This document shows, one piece after another, positions 1-8,060 of a DNA stretch of 64,000 bases (positions within the stretch are counted from its first letter, which is position 1; every line of letters begins with the position of its first letter). The DNA lies in assembly GCA_024742285.1 (NCBI GenBank), contig JANSYR010000009.1, positions 124,001 to 188,000 of the forward strand, in the 5' to 3' direction. Position numbers and translations under genes: made by a program. The DNA comes from a bacterium. Its GTDB lineage: Bacteria; Myxococcota_A; UBA9160; UBA4427. Below the pieces are notes generated by a model. It was not told the origin of the DNA. It worked only from the letters and a program-made list of their open reading frames with translations, and did not search any database.

Positions 1-1
1 T

Positions 2-241
2 CCCGAAGAGGGCGGCTGGTCCACGCCCGAGGGCGTTCAAGGCGCGTTCCTCTCGGCTGGCTACGGGCGGGTCCTCTCGCTGGTGGACGAGGGGCAGACG
101 CGGGTGCGGAGGGGCCGGGCCGTCGAGGACGCCCTGGTGTTGCCGGAACCCAGCGCATTCGAGCCGGTCGGGGCGGTGGCGTACGAGGGGCTGCTCGCGC
201 TGATGGCGCGACTGGCGCGTGTCGACGCGTTCTCGCCCTGA
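2..241 (+). CDS. 3' end of an unidentified protein (partial)
   Basis: The window opens inside a coding frame that runs without a stop to a TGA at 239-241, giving 79 residues. Codon use is the GC3-rich pattern of the other genes, which is the main reason for accepting it. The peptide ends in a short helical stretch (EGLLALMARLARVDAFSP). I recognise no motif, and the upstream part lies outside the window. A long open frame on the opposite strand over 61-1431 is a shadow of this frame and of the next gene. Confidence 0.5.
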   Translation, partial: PEEGGWSTPEGVQGAFLSAGYGRVLSLVDEGQTRVRRGRAVEDALVLPEPSAFEPVGAVAYEGLLALMARLARVDAFSP

Positions 242-645
242 CCCGATTCCGACTCCGTGAAGCGCTCTGTGAAGCGACTGCAACGGCGTTTCGTTTGGGC
301 GCAATCGGTGGGACGCAGGCGGGCAACGCTCATGCGAAACCGGTCGGAGTGCCCATATCTATCTGATTTCTTTAGCGAATTCCCTTGCGCCTGCGGGAAA
401 TCGCTGCTAGTCTCCGCGCCCTTGGTTCCGGGGAATCCCCCCGTGAAGCCGACTTCTCGGATCGTGACCCCGTCGTCACACCCCGGCTGCACCGCAATCG
501 CGCCGGCCCGCCCCCACCGCGCTGCTCGAACCGGTCGTTCGTCGCGACCTGAGCGTTCCCGCTCCGCGTGTGCAAAGCGAGCCGACCCGATCGTCCGCCG
601 GCGAGCGACGGGGCACGCAACCAGCGAAGGAGCCAGCGCCGAAGT
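242..645. other. 404-base intergenic region, no convincing gene
   Basis: No frame here has both a good start and coding-like codon use. Around 335-380 there is a patch clearly richer in A/T than its surroundings, just upstream of the promoter-like hexamers at 385-413. The remainder would be a 5' leader of about 230 bases for the NRDE gene. I see no strong hairpin or known riboswitch motif in that leader. Confidence 0.5.
385..413 (+). promoter_or_regulatory. Candidate sigma-70-type promoter
   Basis: TTGCGC at 385-390 and TAGTCT at 408-413 are separated by exactly 17 bases and lie beside the A/T-rich patch. The only gene it could serve is the NRDE gene at 646. The -10 resembles the TAGGAT and TAACCT hexamers of other candidate promoters in this window. 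Prediction from sequence only. Confidence 0.4.
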
Positions 646-1599
646 ATGTGCACGCTGATCGTCCTCCATCGCTGCTTCGACGGTCGACCCCTCGTGGTCG
701 CCGCGAACCGGGACGAGTTCCTGGCACGGCCGGCGGAGGACTTCGCGATCCGCACTTCGGCCACCGGTCCGATCCTCTCTCCCCTCGACCTCGAGGCGGG
801 CGGAACCTGGGTCGGTCTCAGTCAGCGTGGTGTCTTCGCGGGTCTCACGAATCTTCGGCCGCTGCCCGGGAGCGCGATCGAGAACAAGTCGGCGAGTGAG
901 CTCGAGAGCCGCGGCGACGTCGTCATGATGGCGCTCGAGTCGGAGAGCGCCGCGGACACCGCCCGCAAGGCCGCGGCCCTCGAGACTGCCGCGTACAACC
1001 CCTTCCAGCTGCTGGTGGCGGATGGCCGCGACGCTTTCCTGGTCGTCTATCGCGATCGCGCGGAGGTCCTCGAACTCGAAGCCGGTCCGCACATCGTCGG
1101 GAACGTCGAGGACGAGGCCATCGCGGAGCGGCTCGGACGGACCTTCCTGCTCGACGGGCAGGACGATCGAGGCGACCTGGCGGCGAGCGAGTCGTACCCG
1201 GGCTTCGAAGGGCTCGAGAGCGTCGTCGATTCGCTCGGCGAGTCGGCGCGAGAGCCCCGCGCCCTCAAGCTGACGCGCATCCGATCGCGCGTAGAGAAGA
1301 TGGTGACGGAGCCGTCCTTCGATCTCTTCGATGGACTGGCCCGGATCTGCCGTGAGCACGTCGGCGGTGAAGGGATCGACAGCCCCTTCGAAGCGACCTG
1401 CGTTCACATTCCAGAGGCCAAGGGCGCCCACGATGCGCCCCGGCCCGATCGCTACGGAACGAGGAGCTCGCTCCTGCTGGAGCTCTCCGAAGACGAGGGA
1501 TCGAGTCGTCTCTGGACGACTGACGGGCCGCCGTGTGTGCGGCCCTTCGAGAATCGATCGGTACTGCTGAAGGACCTGGGCGTGAGGCTCGGGGGCTAG
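646..1599 (+). CDS. NRDE (TANGO2-like) family protein
   Basis: A 317-residue protein starting MCTLIV, with the family-defining NRDEF at residues 21-25 and the usual following region (GGTWVGLSQRGVFAGLTN). In this family Cys2 directly follows the initiator Met, an arrangement like N-terminal nucleophile hydrolases; the biochemical role is not settled (the eukaryotic homologue TANGO2 is linked to Golgi organisation and lipid/heme homeostasis). The ATG at 646 is chosen because it gives the Met-Cys N-terminus and follows a GAAGGAG-type ribosome site. The frame extends upstream to 568 without homology to the family. Confidence 0.85.
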   Translation: MCTLIVLHRCFDGRPLVVAANRDEFLARPAEDFAIRTSATGPILSPLDLEAGGTWVGLSQRGVFAGLTNLRPLPGSAIENKSASELESRGDVVMMALESESAADTARKAAALETAAYNPFQLLVADGRDAFLVVYRDRAEVLELEAGPHIVGNVEDEAIAERLGRTFLLDGQDDRGDLAASESYPGFEGLESVVDSLGESAREPRALKLTRIRSRVEKMVTEPSFDLFDGLARICREHVGGEGIDSPFEATCVHIPEAKGAHDAPRPDRYGTRSSLLLELSEDEGSSRLWTTDGPPCVRPFENRSVLLKDLGVRLGG

Positions 1600-1628
1600 G
1601 CAGGCCCTTACGATGCGAGGAAGAACCG

Positions 1629-1955
1629 TTGAGACGAATCGGTAGCAACATCCGAAAGAAGAGTTCCGAGGAGCGGTCCCACCGCCTGACGAAGAACATC
1701 ATCGAGTATTCGGATTCGGACGCCCCCAAGAACGACTACCCGCGCAAGATCGTGTCGCCGACGCGACCGTCGAGCTGCTGCACCGACGCCAACAAGATGG
1801 ACGTCGGCTCGGTGCGCGAGGTCGAGGGCTTCAAGTTCTGTTATCGCGTGTGCCAGGAGTGCGGCCACGCCGTGAAGTACTTCTACCCGTCGGTCGAGTC
1901 GACGAGCTCGGCGCTCAAGGCCTACCGCGAGCGACAGAAGTACATGCTCCAGTAG
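1629..1955 (+). CDS. Small Cys-rich protein, possible zinc-binding
   Basis: A 108-residue protein starting at a TTG preceded by GAGGAAG about six bases upstream. The N-terminal third is basic and Ser-rich. It contains adjacent cysteines 50-51 and the cluster C71, C75, C78 (CYRVCQECGH), which could form a four-Cys zinc site. There is no signal peptide or membrane segment. It follows the NRDE gene by 29 bases, so the two may be co-transcribed, and a hairpin terminator follows. I do not recognise the family and propose no function. Confidence 0.65.
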   Translation: MRRIGSNIRKKSSEERSHRLTKNIIEYSDSDAPKNDYPRKIVSPTRPSSCCTDANKMDVGSVREVEGFKFCYRVCQECGHAVKYFYPSVESTSSALKAYRERQKYMLQ

Positions 1956-2018
1956 TCGCGGCGCCCGCGAGGGTCGTTCCGGCCCGGTGCGCGCGAGCGA
2001 CGAACGGATATCGTTCGA

Positions 2019-2050
2019 GAGAAGGCGGTCAGGGAGCTGGCCGCCTTCTC
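2019..2050 (+). terminator. Stem-loop terminator after the Cys-rich gene
   Basis: GAGAAGGCGGTCA at 2019-2031 pairs with TGGCCGCCTTCTC at 2038-2050 (13 pairs, one G-T) around a six-base loop, followed by GTGTTT. The T tract is weak, but the stem is the strongest local one and sits between the small gene and folC. Confidence 0.6.
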
Positions 2051-2074
2051 GTGTTTCCAGATCGAGCGGAAAGC

Positions 2075-3481
2075 ATGCTTCCGACCCCCCCGGACATGGA
2101 TCAAGACCCGATTCGGACCGTCGACGACGCCGCGGCGTATCTCGAGGGCCTGATCAATCGCGAGCGGTCGACCGATTACGCGTATCGCCGGCTCGACCTG
2201 CGTCCGATCGAGGCGCTCCTCGACGCGCTCGGCCGTCCGGACGCTTCGCTCTCGATCATCCACGTCGCGGGCTCGAAGGGAAAGGGGTCGACCTGCCTCT
2301 TCGCGGAGTCGCTCCTGCTGGCGCTCGGTGAACACGTCGGGACCTTCACGTCCCCGCATCTCGTCAGCTGGGTCGAACGCTTCCGCGTCGACGGTCGCCC
2401 GATCGACGGGGCGACGCTCGCCGCCGCCGTGGAGCGGATCCGCCCGGTCGTCGAGTCGCTTCGCGAAGGTCCGGAGGCGACCCGTCCGAGCTTCTTCGAC
2501 GCGACCACCGCCGTCGCCCTCCTGCTCTTCGCCGAGGCCGGCGTGGATCGGGTCCTGCTCGAGGTCGGACTCGGCGGGCGGCTCGACTCGACCAACGCCG
2601 TCACCCCCGACGTCTGCTGCATCACGAGCATCGAGCTCGAGCACACGGACAAGCTCGGGGAGACCGAGGCGCTGATCGCCGGTGAGAAGGCCGGGATCCT
2701 CAAGACCGGCATCCCGGCGATCGTCGGTCCGCTCCGCGACGAGGCGATGAGCGTCGTGCTCACCCGCGCGAGCCAGGTCGGCACGCAGCTCCGCACCTTC
2801 GGCGACGACTATCGGATCGGAGCCGGGACCGAGCCGGACGAGGCGCTGCGGCTCGATGCCGTCGATGGCTTCCGCGTCTCCTGCGGCCTCGCGACGCCGG
2901 GCGAAGCAGCGCGAACGAACGCGGCGCTGGCGATCGCCTGCGTGCGCGCGCTCGGCGCCCATCCGGACGAAGCGGTCGTGCGCGCCTGCCGAACGGGACT
3001 CGCCGGCTGCGCGCTGCCCGGACGGGTCGAACGCCTCGCCGCGGATCCACTCGTGATCGTCGACAGCTCGCACACCGCGCGCTCCGCAGCGGATCTGGCG
3101 AAGACCCTCGAAGCGCTCGCCCCCGGCGGCTTCGACCTCGTGCTCTCGGTCTCCGGAGACAAGGAGCTCGAGAACGTGCTCGCGCCGCTCCTCGAAGCAC
3201 CCGGACGCGGACGGGTCGTGACGACCCGGGCGGAGCCCGCGCGCTCGCTGCCGGCGGACTGGCTGGCGAAGCGGATCGACGAGCTGGCGGAGCGACGCGG
3301 ACTCGGCTGGGGCGCGGTCGAACCGCTCCCCATCGAGGACCCCGAGGAGGCGGTCCGCGTGGCCCGCGCGCAGCTGGAGCCCGGGCGCATGCTGGTGGCC
3401 ACGGGCTCGGTCTATCTCGCCGGGATCGCCCGGCGCGTGCTCGGGGGCGTACCCGCCCAGGGCGACGCCCCGCGTCGATGA
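2075..3481 (+). CDS. folC: Folylpolyglutamate synthase / dihydrofolate synthase
   Basis: A 468-residue Mur-ligase-family enzyme that adds glutamate to dihydropteroate and/or folates using ATP. The P-loop HVAGSKGKGST is at about 63-73, followed by the FolC signature FTSPHLVSWVERFRVDG and later by the metal/ATP region LEVGLGGRLDSTNAV and SIELEHTDKLG. Length is close to the family norm. The ATG at 2075 follows GAGCGGAAAG; an in-frame ATG at 2096 is the alternative. Its stop overlaps the next start (ATGA at 3478-3481), implying translational coupling to the acetyltransferase. Confidence 0.93.
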   Translation: MLPTPPDMDQDPIRTVDDAAAYLEGLINRERSTDYAYRRLDLRPIEALLDALGRPDASLSIIHVAGSKGKGSTCLFAESLLLALGEHVGTFTSPHLVSWVERFRVDGRPIDGATLAAAVERIRPVVESLREGPEATRPSFFDATTAVALLLFAEAGVDRVLLEVGLGGRLDSTNAVTPDVCCITSIELEHTDKLGETEALIAGEKAGILKTGIPAIVGPLRDEAMSVVLTRASQVGTQLRTFGDDYRIGAGTEPDEALRLDAVDGFRVSCGLATPGEAARTNAALAIACVRALGAHPDEAVVRACRTGLAGCALPGRVERLAADPLVIVDSSHTARSAADLAKTLEALAPGGFDLVLSVSGDKELENVLAPLLEAPGRGRVVTTRAEPARSLPADWLAKRIDELAERRGLGWGAVEPLPIEDPEEAVRVARAQLEPGRMLVATGSVYLAGIARRVLGGVPAQGDAPRR

Positions 3482-4002
3482 GCGCCTTCGAGGTCGGTCC
3501 CGCGCGAGCGGAAGAGGTCGCGTGTTGTCCCGGGATCGAGGCGCGCGCGGCGGCCCGCTTCTCGCCGGAGGATCTGCCGCCGGGCGGAGCGGACGAGGTC
3601 ACGGACCTCGATACCCTCGATCGCGCGCGCCTCGAAGGGCGGCTGCTGGTCGCGCGGGTGGGCGAGACGGTCGCCGGCTTCGTCCTCCTCGAAGAGCACG
3701 GCGACGAAGCGCACCTCGAAGAGGTCGACGTGCTGCCCGAGTTCGGTCGGCGCGGGATCGGACGGGGACTCGTCGACGCCGCCTGCGCCTGGGCCCGGGC
3801 GAAGGGCTTCGCCTCGATCACGCTGTCGACGTTTCGGGACGTCGCCTGGAACGCGCCCTTCTATGCCCGCGCGGGATTCGAGGCGATCCCGAGGAGCGAG
3901 TGGACCGAATCGCTCCGCGATGCGGCGACGGAAGAGGCGGCTGCGGGGCTCGACCCGGAGCGACGCGTGATGATGCGGCGTCGGCTCGACGGGACGGCGT
4001 AG
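3478..4002 (+). CDS. GNAT family N-acetyltransferase
   Basis: A 174-residue GNAT protein. Motif A, which binds the acetyl-CoA pyrophosphate, is seen as RRGIGRGL after the beta strand HLEEVDVLPEFG; the C-terminal part has the typical WNAPFYARAGFEAI segment. The substrate cannot be inferred. It overlaps folC by four bases and is its likely operon partner. The architecture is complete with no sign of truncation. Confidence 0.88.
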   Translation: MSAFEVGPARAEEVACCPGIEARAAARFSPEDLPPGGADEVTDLDTLDRARLEGRLLVARVGETVAGFVLLEEHGDEAHLEEVDVLPEFGRRGIGRGLVDAACAWARAKGFASITLSTFRDVAWNAPFYARAGFEAIPRSEWTESLRDAATEEAAAGLDPERRVMMRRRLDGTA

Positions 4003-4058
4003 GCGTAGGGCCAGCGGGTGCCGTTTCCGGGGGGCGAACGAAAGAGCGCCCGGACCGG

Positions 4059-4085
4059 CTCCTCGCACGAATTGTGCGAAGGGAG
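4059..4085 (+). terminator. Hairpin after the GNAT gene (possible terminator)
   Basis: TCGCAC at 4063-4068 pairs with GTGCGA at 4074-4079 around GAATT, and the flanking CC/GG and CT/AG pairs extend the stem with a bulged A. There is no T tract on either side. It lies between the convergent acetyltransferase and methyltransferase genes, so either direction of termination is possible. Confidence 0.4.
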
Positions 4086-4323
4086 GGGTAGCCAGCCCGG
4101 GCGCGGGAATGGGGGCCCGCTCCTCAGAAGCGCCCCATGATTTCCGCGGTTCTCTACAGCAATGGGCGTGCCAAGTGTGGGGTTATGCCCCAAGTGATGC
4201 TGAGGCGTCCCGCGCGATGCGGGCCCTTCGCTTCCGAGAAGGACGCCGGCAACGCGAAGGATCCGAGCAGGCAGGGCGGCCGGGCGGCTGACACAAATTG
4301 TCGTCGGGGGGTGACGGCGGGCG
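4086..4323. other. Non-coding part of a 321-base convergent gap
   Basis: Together with the hairpin at 4059-4085 this fills the 4003-4323 gap between two convergent genes. It holds a second small perfect hairpin, TGGGG (4178-4182) and CCCCA (4188-4192) around TTATG, and a patch at about 4138-4195 lower in GC than its neighbours. Small open frames here lack ribosome sites and coding-like codon use. No known RNA family was recognised. Confidence 0.45.
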
Positions 4324-5301
4324 TCAGTCGGTCGGTGTCGCCCGTCGGCGCCGAGCGAGGGCAGCGACGTGGTCCGGTGTCGTCCCGCAGCAGCCGCCGA
4401 GGATGCGCAGCGTCGGCCGCGCGGGCCAGGGCGCCAGGCGGGCCGCGAAGGCGTCGGGCGAGAGGGCCTCGCTCCGCGAGAATCCGGTCTCCTCGTCGGG
4501 CTCGCCGAGATTGGGCGAGACGAGGAGCGGCGCATCGAGGGCCCCGAGGCATTCGAGGGAGGCGGGCAGCGTCGAGGGGGGCACGCAGTTCACGCCGACG
4601 GCGGCTGCGCCGGTGTCCAGGACCGTCCTTGCTGCGCGCGCGAGATCGTCGCCCGAGAGCAGACGACCCGGCGCCCAGGAGACGAACGAGACCACGAAGG
4701 GGAGGCCGCTCGCCGCGGCCGCCCGGGCGGCGCATTCCGCCTCCAGCGCGCTGTTCATCGTCTCGATCAACACGAGATCGACGCCCGCCTCGCCTAACAG
4801 GTCGACCTGGCGGCGATGTTCGCGGTCGAGCTCGTCGCGGGCGGGAACGCGCTCGGGCGCATAGCAGTCCTCGAGTGGCGGAAGCGAGCCTGCGACCCAG
4901 CGCGGTCCGGCGACGCCGGCATCCAGCACGGCGCGACGGACGAGCTCGACCGCGAGCCCGGTGAGCGCGCGGTCGCTCTCCGCGGGAAGGCCGGCGCGGT
5001 CCAGGGTGCGCGCCTGGGTACGGAACGTGTTCGCCGTGACGATTTCGGCGCCGGCCCGGAGATGCGCGCGGTGGATCGCCGCGACCGAGTCGGGGGCCTC
5101 GAGCAGAGCATGGGTCGACCAGAGCGGGAGCCCGGTCGGGATCCCGGCGCGCTCGAGCTCGGTTCCCGTCGCTCCATCGAGGAGCAGCGGCGGGCCGTCG
5201 CCGGAGAGACGCGCCGCCAGCGCTTCCGCACGCCTTCGCGTCCGGCCGGGATCGCGACCGGCAAGGGTCGTCCCATCTGCCCGATCCGACTGGGCTCGCA
5301 C
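4324..5301 (-). CDS. Homocysteine S-methyltransferase family protein
   Basis: A 325-residue TIM-barrel methyltransferase of the betaine-homocysteine / S-methylmethionine-homocysteine methyltransferase family. The N-terminal signature LLLDGATGTELERAG is present, as are the three zinc-ligand cysteines: GVNC at about 239 and GGCCGT at about 304-305 near the C-terminus. The methyl donor is not predictable (S-methylmethionine, betaine or another). The start is a GTG at 5301 because GGAGG lies at 5311-5315, nine bases away; the frame stays open far upstream but overlaps the phosphatase gene. It is divergent from the HAD phosphatase gene. Confidence 0.85.
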   Translation of the reverse strand: MRAQSDRADGTTLAGRDPGRTRRRAEALAARLSGDGPPLLLDGATGTELERAGIPTGLPLWSTHALLEAPDSVAAIHRAHLRAGAEIVTANTFRTQARTLDRAGLPAESDRALTGLAVELVRRAVLDAGVAGPRWVAGSLPPLEDCYAPERVPARDELDREHRRQVDLLGEAGVDLVLIETMNSALEAECAARAAAASGLPFVVSFVSWAPGRLLSGDDLARAARTVLDTGAAAVGVNCVPPSTLPASLECLGALDAPLLVSPNLGEPDEETGFSRSEALSPDAFAARLAPWPARPTLRILGGCCGTTPDHVAALARRRRATPTD

Positions 5302-5417
5302 CCTTCTGGTCCTCCGCGCCCCGCGCCCGCGTTCCCGTGGGAACCCGTTGCGACCGGGTTTTCGTTCCCGCCCGGGCGAGGATGCGCTACCCACCCAGCC
5401 GACGCGAGGACCCCGGA

Positions 5418-5462
5418 AATCGCGCACACGCGCCGGATCCGGGGGATCCCGGATTCGCGATT
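5418..5462. repeat. Nested inverted repeat in a divergent leader region
   Basis: AATCGCG at 5418-5424 is perfectly complementary to CGCGATT at 5456-5462. Inside it, CCGGATCC at about 5433-5440 pairs with GGATCCCGG at about 5444-5452 with one bulge. The 45-base element lies in the 246-base region between the divergent methyltransferase and phosphatase genes and would be in the 5' leader of one or both transcripts. Its consensus matches no methionine-related riboswitch that I know. Confidence 0.45.
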
Positions 5463-5547
5463 CGACGCCCCGCGCGGCCCGGCCGCGCCTGCCGTCCGCC
5501 CACGCTCCACGCGCTCCCATCCATCCACCCAGCCATCCGGTGAGATC

Positions 5548-6252
5548 TTGACCCAGGACACGCACAGCCTTCCCGCGGATCGACCGCTCGCGATCTTCTG
5601 CGACTTCGACGGGACCTTCTCGGTCCAGGACGTGGGGTCGACCCTCGCCCAGCAGCTCCTGCCCGAGCGCCGCGCCAATCTCTGGGAGCGCTTCGCCGAC
5701 GGTGAGTTCACCGCGTGGACCTACGTGATGGCGCTGCTCGACGGACTCGAGCTCCCGGAGAAGCAGCTCTACGAATTCCTCGAAACGATCGATCTCGACC
5801 CGGGCGCCGAAGACATGCTGGCGTGGTGCGAGGCCGAGGAAGTTCCCTTCCGGATCCTCTCCGACGGCTTCGACTGGAACCTCGAGCGGCTCCAGGAGAT
5901 CAACGGCGTGTCCTTCGAGTTCAACGCCAATCACCTCCGCTACGAAGGCCAGACCTGGCGGCTCTCGCCGGGACGACCGAACGAGGCCTGCGGCTGCGGG
6001 ACCGGCAGCTGCAAGCGCGGGCTGATCTCGACCTATCGCGCCGCGAATCCCGGTGCCTTCTGCGTGCACATCGGGAACGGCCGCGTCTCCGACCTGTGCG
6101 GCGCCCTCGAGGCCGACCTCGCCTACGCGAAGGACACCCTCGCGCCGGCGCTCGAGGAAGCGGACCATCCCTTCGTCGCGTTCGAGACGCTGCACGACGT
6201 GATCGCGCACCTACGCGAGCGTCGCGCCGCCCGTGAGGGTGGCAGCGAATGA
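5548..6252 (+). CDS. HAD-IB phosphatase, MtnX-like
   Basis: A 234-residue HAD-superfamily phosphatase. The nucleophile motif is CDFDGTFS (Asp19 and Asp21), motif II is RILSDGF, and the late acidic motif appears as HIGNGRVSDLCG. Overall order resembles MtnX/SerB-type phosphatases; MtnX acts in methionine salvage, which would fit the divergent homocysteine methyltransferase, but the substrate is an inference. Several Cys (ACGCGTGSCKRG) sit in the cap-proximal region. The TTG at 5548 is the only plausible start in frame. Its stop overlaps the next gene by four bases. Confidence 0.8.
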   Translation: MTQDTHSLPADRPLAIFCDFDGTFSVQDVGSTLAQQLLPERRANLWERFADGEFTAWTYVMALLDGLELPEKQLYEFLETIDLDPGAEDMLAWCEAEEVPFRILSDGFDWNLERLQEINGVSFEFNANHLRYEGQTWRLSPGRPNEACGCGTGSCKRGLISTYRAANPGAFCVHIGNGRVSDLCGALEADLAYAKDTLAPALEEADHPFVAFETLHDVIAHLRERRAAREGGSE

Positions 6253-7664
6253 GCGACGGGGCGCGGACGGGCGAGGCGGCCGCCGGCCAGCGGATCGCCG
6301 TGCTCGGCGCCGGCTTCGCGGGTCTTCGCGCGGCGACGACGCTTCGCGCGGCGGGGCATCGCGTCGAGGTCTTCGAGGCCCGTACGGCGGTCGGCGGGCG
6401 CGCGCGCGGCGAGTGGTGCGCCGGTCACTGGATGGACGGCAGCTGGCCGGTCCTCGGCGGTCGCGACGAAGCCCTCGCGCGCTTCGCCCGGGATCTCTCG
6501 GATCGTGGCGTCGGAGATCTGCTCACGCCGCTTCGCCCGGTGCAGACCGCCCTGCTTCGCGCCGGCGAGGCGCGGCCCGTCGACGGGTTGCAGCTGCGTG
6601 GCGTGGCGCGGATCCCGGGACCGCGGATCTGGGAACGGCCCAAGCTGCTGCGTTGGGGTCGGCTGATGGCTCGGTACGCGCCGCTGCTCGATGCGACCCA
6701 TCCCGAGCGGGCGGCGGACCTCGACTATCGGAGTCTCGCCGATCACGTGTCGCTCTACTTCGGTCGAGGCGCCCTCGAGTTCTGGCTCGCGCCGGAGGTC
6801 CAGAGCGTCTACGGCGATTCCGTCGACGAGCTCTCCCGCGTGGCGCTCCTCCAGCATGCGGCGGGCCAGGGCATCGGAGGTCGCCGTCCCGCGCCTCCCG
6901 GTCTCCCACGTCGCCCGCTGATCGAGCTCGCCCAGGCCGCCGCCGAGGGGCTCGAGATCGATCGCGCGACCCAGGTCCAGCGCGTCGACGAGCTCGCCGC
7001 CGGCGGCTATCGGCTCGAGCTGCTCGACGCCGACGGGCCGCGCGCGGAGTCGGGCTTCGACGCGACCGTGATCGCCGTCGGCGCGAGCGAGGCGGCGCGG
7101 ATCGCCGGGCCGCTGCTCACCCCGGCGGAGCGTGACTTCTTCGCCGCCGTGGAAGAGCGCCCGGTCGTGACCCTGGCGGTCGCACTCGAGGGAGTCCACT
7201 CGGGGCTGCCCCAGGAGATCCGCCTCCCGCGCCGGGAGGACTCGGCGATCGCGTCGATCGTGGTCGAGCCGGGGCAGAGCGGCGGCCGCGCACCAGAGGG
7301 TCGCAGCCAGCTCGTGATCCGCGCCCGCGACGCCTTCGCGGCGCGCTGGCGCGAGACGGCGAGCGACGTGGTCGCGAAGAACCTCCTCAGTTCTCTCGAG
7401 CTCGCGATGCCTGGAATCGGAGAGCGGGTCCGGACGACCCACGTCGGTCGCGCGAACCAGGCCTTCTTCGGCGTCGGCCACTACCGCGAGCTGGCGAATT
7501 TCGACCGGGTCCAGCGCGATCGGCGCAGTCTCGGCCGACGCGTCTACTACGCCGGTGACTACCTCGTCGGCCCGACCTTCGAGTCCGCGACCCGCGCGGG
7601 CCAGCGTGCGGCCGAGGCCCTGCTCTCGGATCTCGCTCGCGAAGGCGACGACCCGCTCGTCTAG
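6249..7664 (+). CDS. FAD-dependent amine-oxidase-type oxidoreductase
   Basis: A 471-residue flavoprotein. The dinucleotide-binding motif AVLGAGFAGLRAA lies at 17-29, followed by the acidic strand end (VEVFEART) and the GGRAR motif typical of protoporphyrinogen oxidase, phytoene desaturase and HpnE-like enzymes. The C-terminus has the second FAD motif (YYAGDYLVGPTFESATRAGQ). The substrate is unknown; a porphyrinogen, carotenoid or squalene-type polyene are the usual ones. It begins within the stop of the HAD gene (ATGA), so the two are translationally coupled. Confidence 0.82.
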   Translation: MSDGARTGEAAAGQRIAVLGAGFAGLRAATTLRAAGHRVEVFEARTAVGGRARGEWCAGHWMDGSWPVLGGRDEALARFARDLSDRGVGDLLTPLRPVQTALLRAGEARPVDGLQLRGVARIPGPRIWERPKLLRWGRLMARYAPLLDATHPERAADLDYRSLADHVSLYFGRGALEFWLAPEVQSVYGDSVDELSRVALLQHAAGQGIGGRRPAPPGLPRRPLIELAQAAAEGLEIDRATQVQRVDELAAGGYRLELLDADGPRAESGFDATVIAVGASEAARIAGPLLTPAERDFFAAVEERPVVTLAVALEGVHSGLPQEIRLPRREDSAIASIVVEPGQSGGRAPEGRSQLVIRARDAFAARWRETASDVVAKNLLSSLELAMPGIGERVRTTHVGRANQAFFGVGHYRELANFDRVQRDRRSLGRRVYYAGDYLVGPTFESATRAGQRAAEALLSDLAREGDDPLV

Positions 7665-7680
7665 CGGCGTCGCAGGCGGA

Positions 7681-8028
7681 TCAGGCCCCGGCGATCCCGG
7701 TCACGAAGGCGACGGTCGCCAGCACGACGGAGGCGGCCCACACGAGGCCGATCAGGAGCGCGAGGTTCCGGAACTGGGGCTCCTTGCGGGCGCGCAGGCT
7801 GATGTCGACGGTCAGGCCCGCGATCAGGACCAGGGCGGCCGCCGCGAACGGATTGCGGTCCACGCCCGTCAGGATCAGGACGGCGGCTCCGAAGGCCCCG
7901 CCGCTGCCGAGCACGACGACCACGACGGGCAGCAGGGCGGGCTCGCTCAGGAAGGTCCCGATCAGCCCGTCGAGGGACGGGAATTCGTCGTCGTCCTCGC
8001 GTCGTTCGTCGTCTTCTTCATCGCTCAT
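7681..8028 (-). CDS. Small three-helix membrane protein
   Basis: A 115-residue protein with a highly acidic N-terminus (MSDEEDDERREDDDEF) and three hydrophobic segments at about 31-52, 58-73 and 85-110, so probably an inner-membrane protein with a cytoplasmic acidic tail. The ATG at 8028 follows a GAGG-type site; an upstream in-frame start overlaps mutS2. It lies 32 bases downstream of mutS2 in the same direction and may be co-transcribed. No family recognised. Confidence 0.65.
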   Translation of the reverse strand: MSDEEDDERREDDDEFPSLDGLIGTFLSEPALLPVVVVVLGSGGAFGAAVLILTGVDRNPFAAAALVLIAGLTVDISLRARKEPQFRNLALLIGLVWAASVVLATVAFVTGIAGA

Positions 8029-8060
8029 CGGAACCTCGTCCCTGCGTCTTCCACAGGACA

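Noticed and set aside
257-658. 133-codon frame upstream of the NRDE gene
   Set aside because: It has no ribosome site, runs across the promoter-like region and into the NRDE start, and its peptide is Arg/Pro/Ser-rich low-complexity sequence.
4324-6210. A 628-residue minus-strand frame covering the methyltransferase and most of the HAD phosphatase gene
   Set aside because: Only the C-terminal part (from 5301) matches the methyltransferase family. The upstream extension is antisense to the HAD phosphatase, which has its own motifs.
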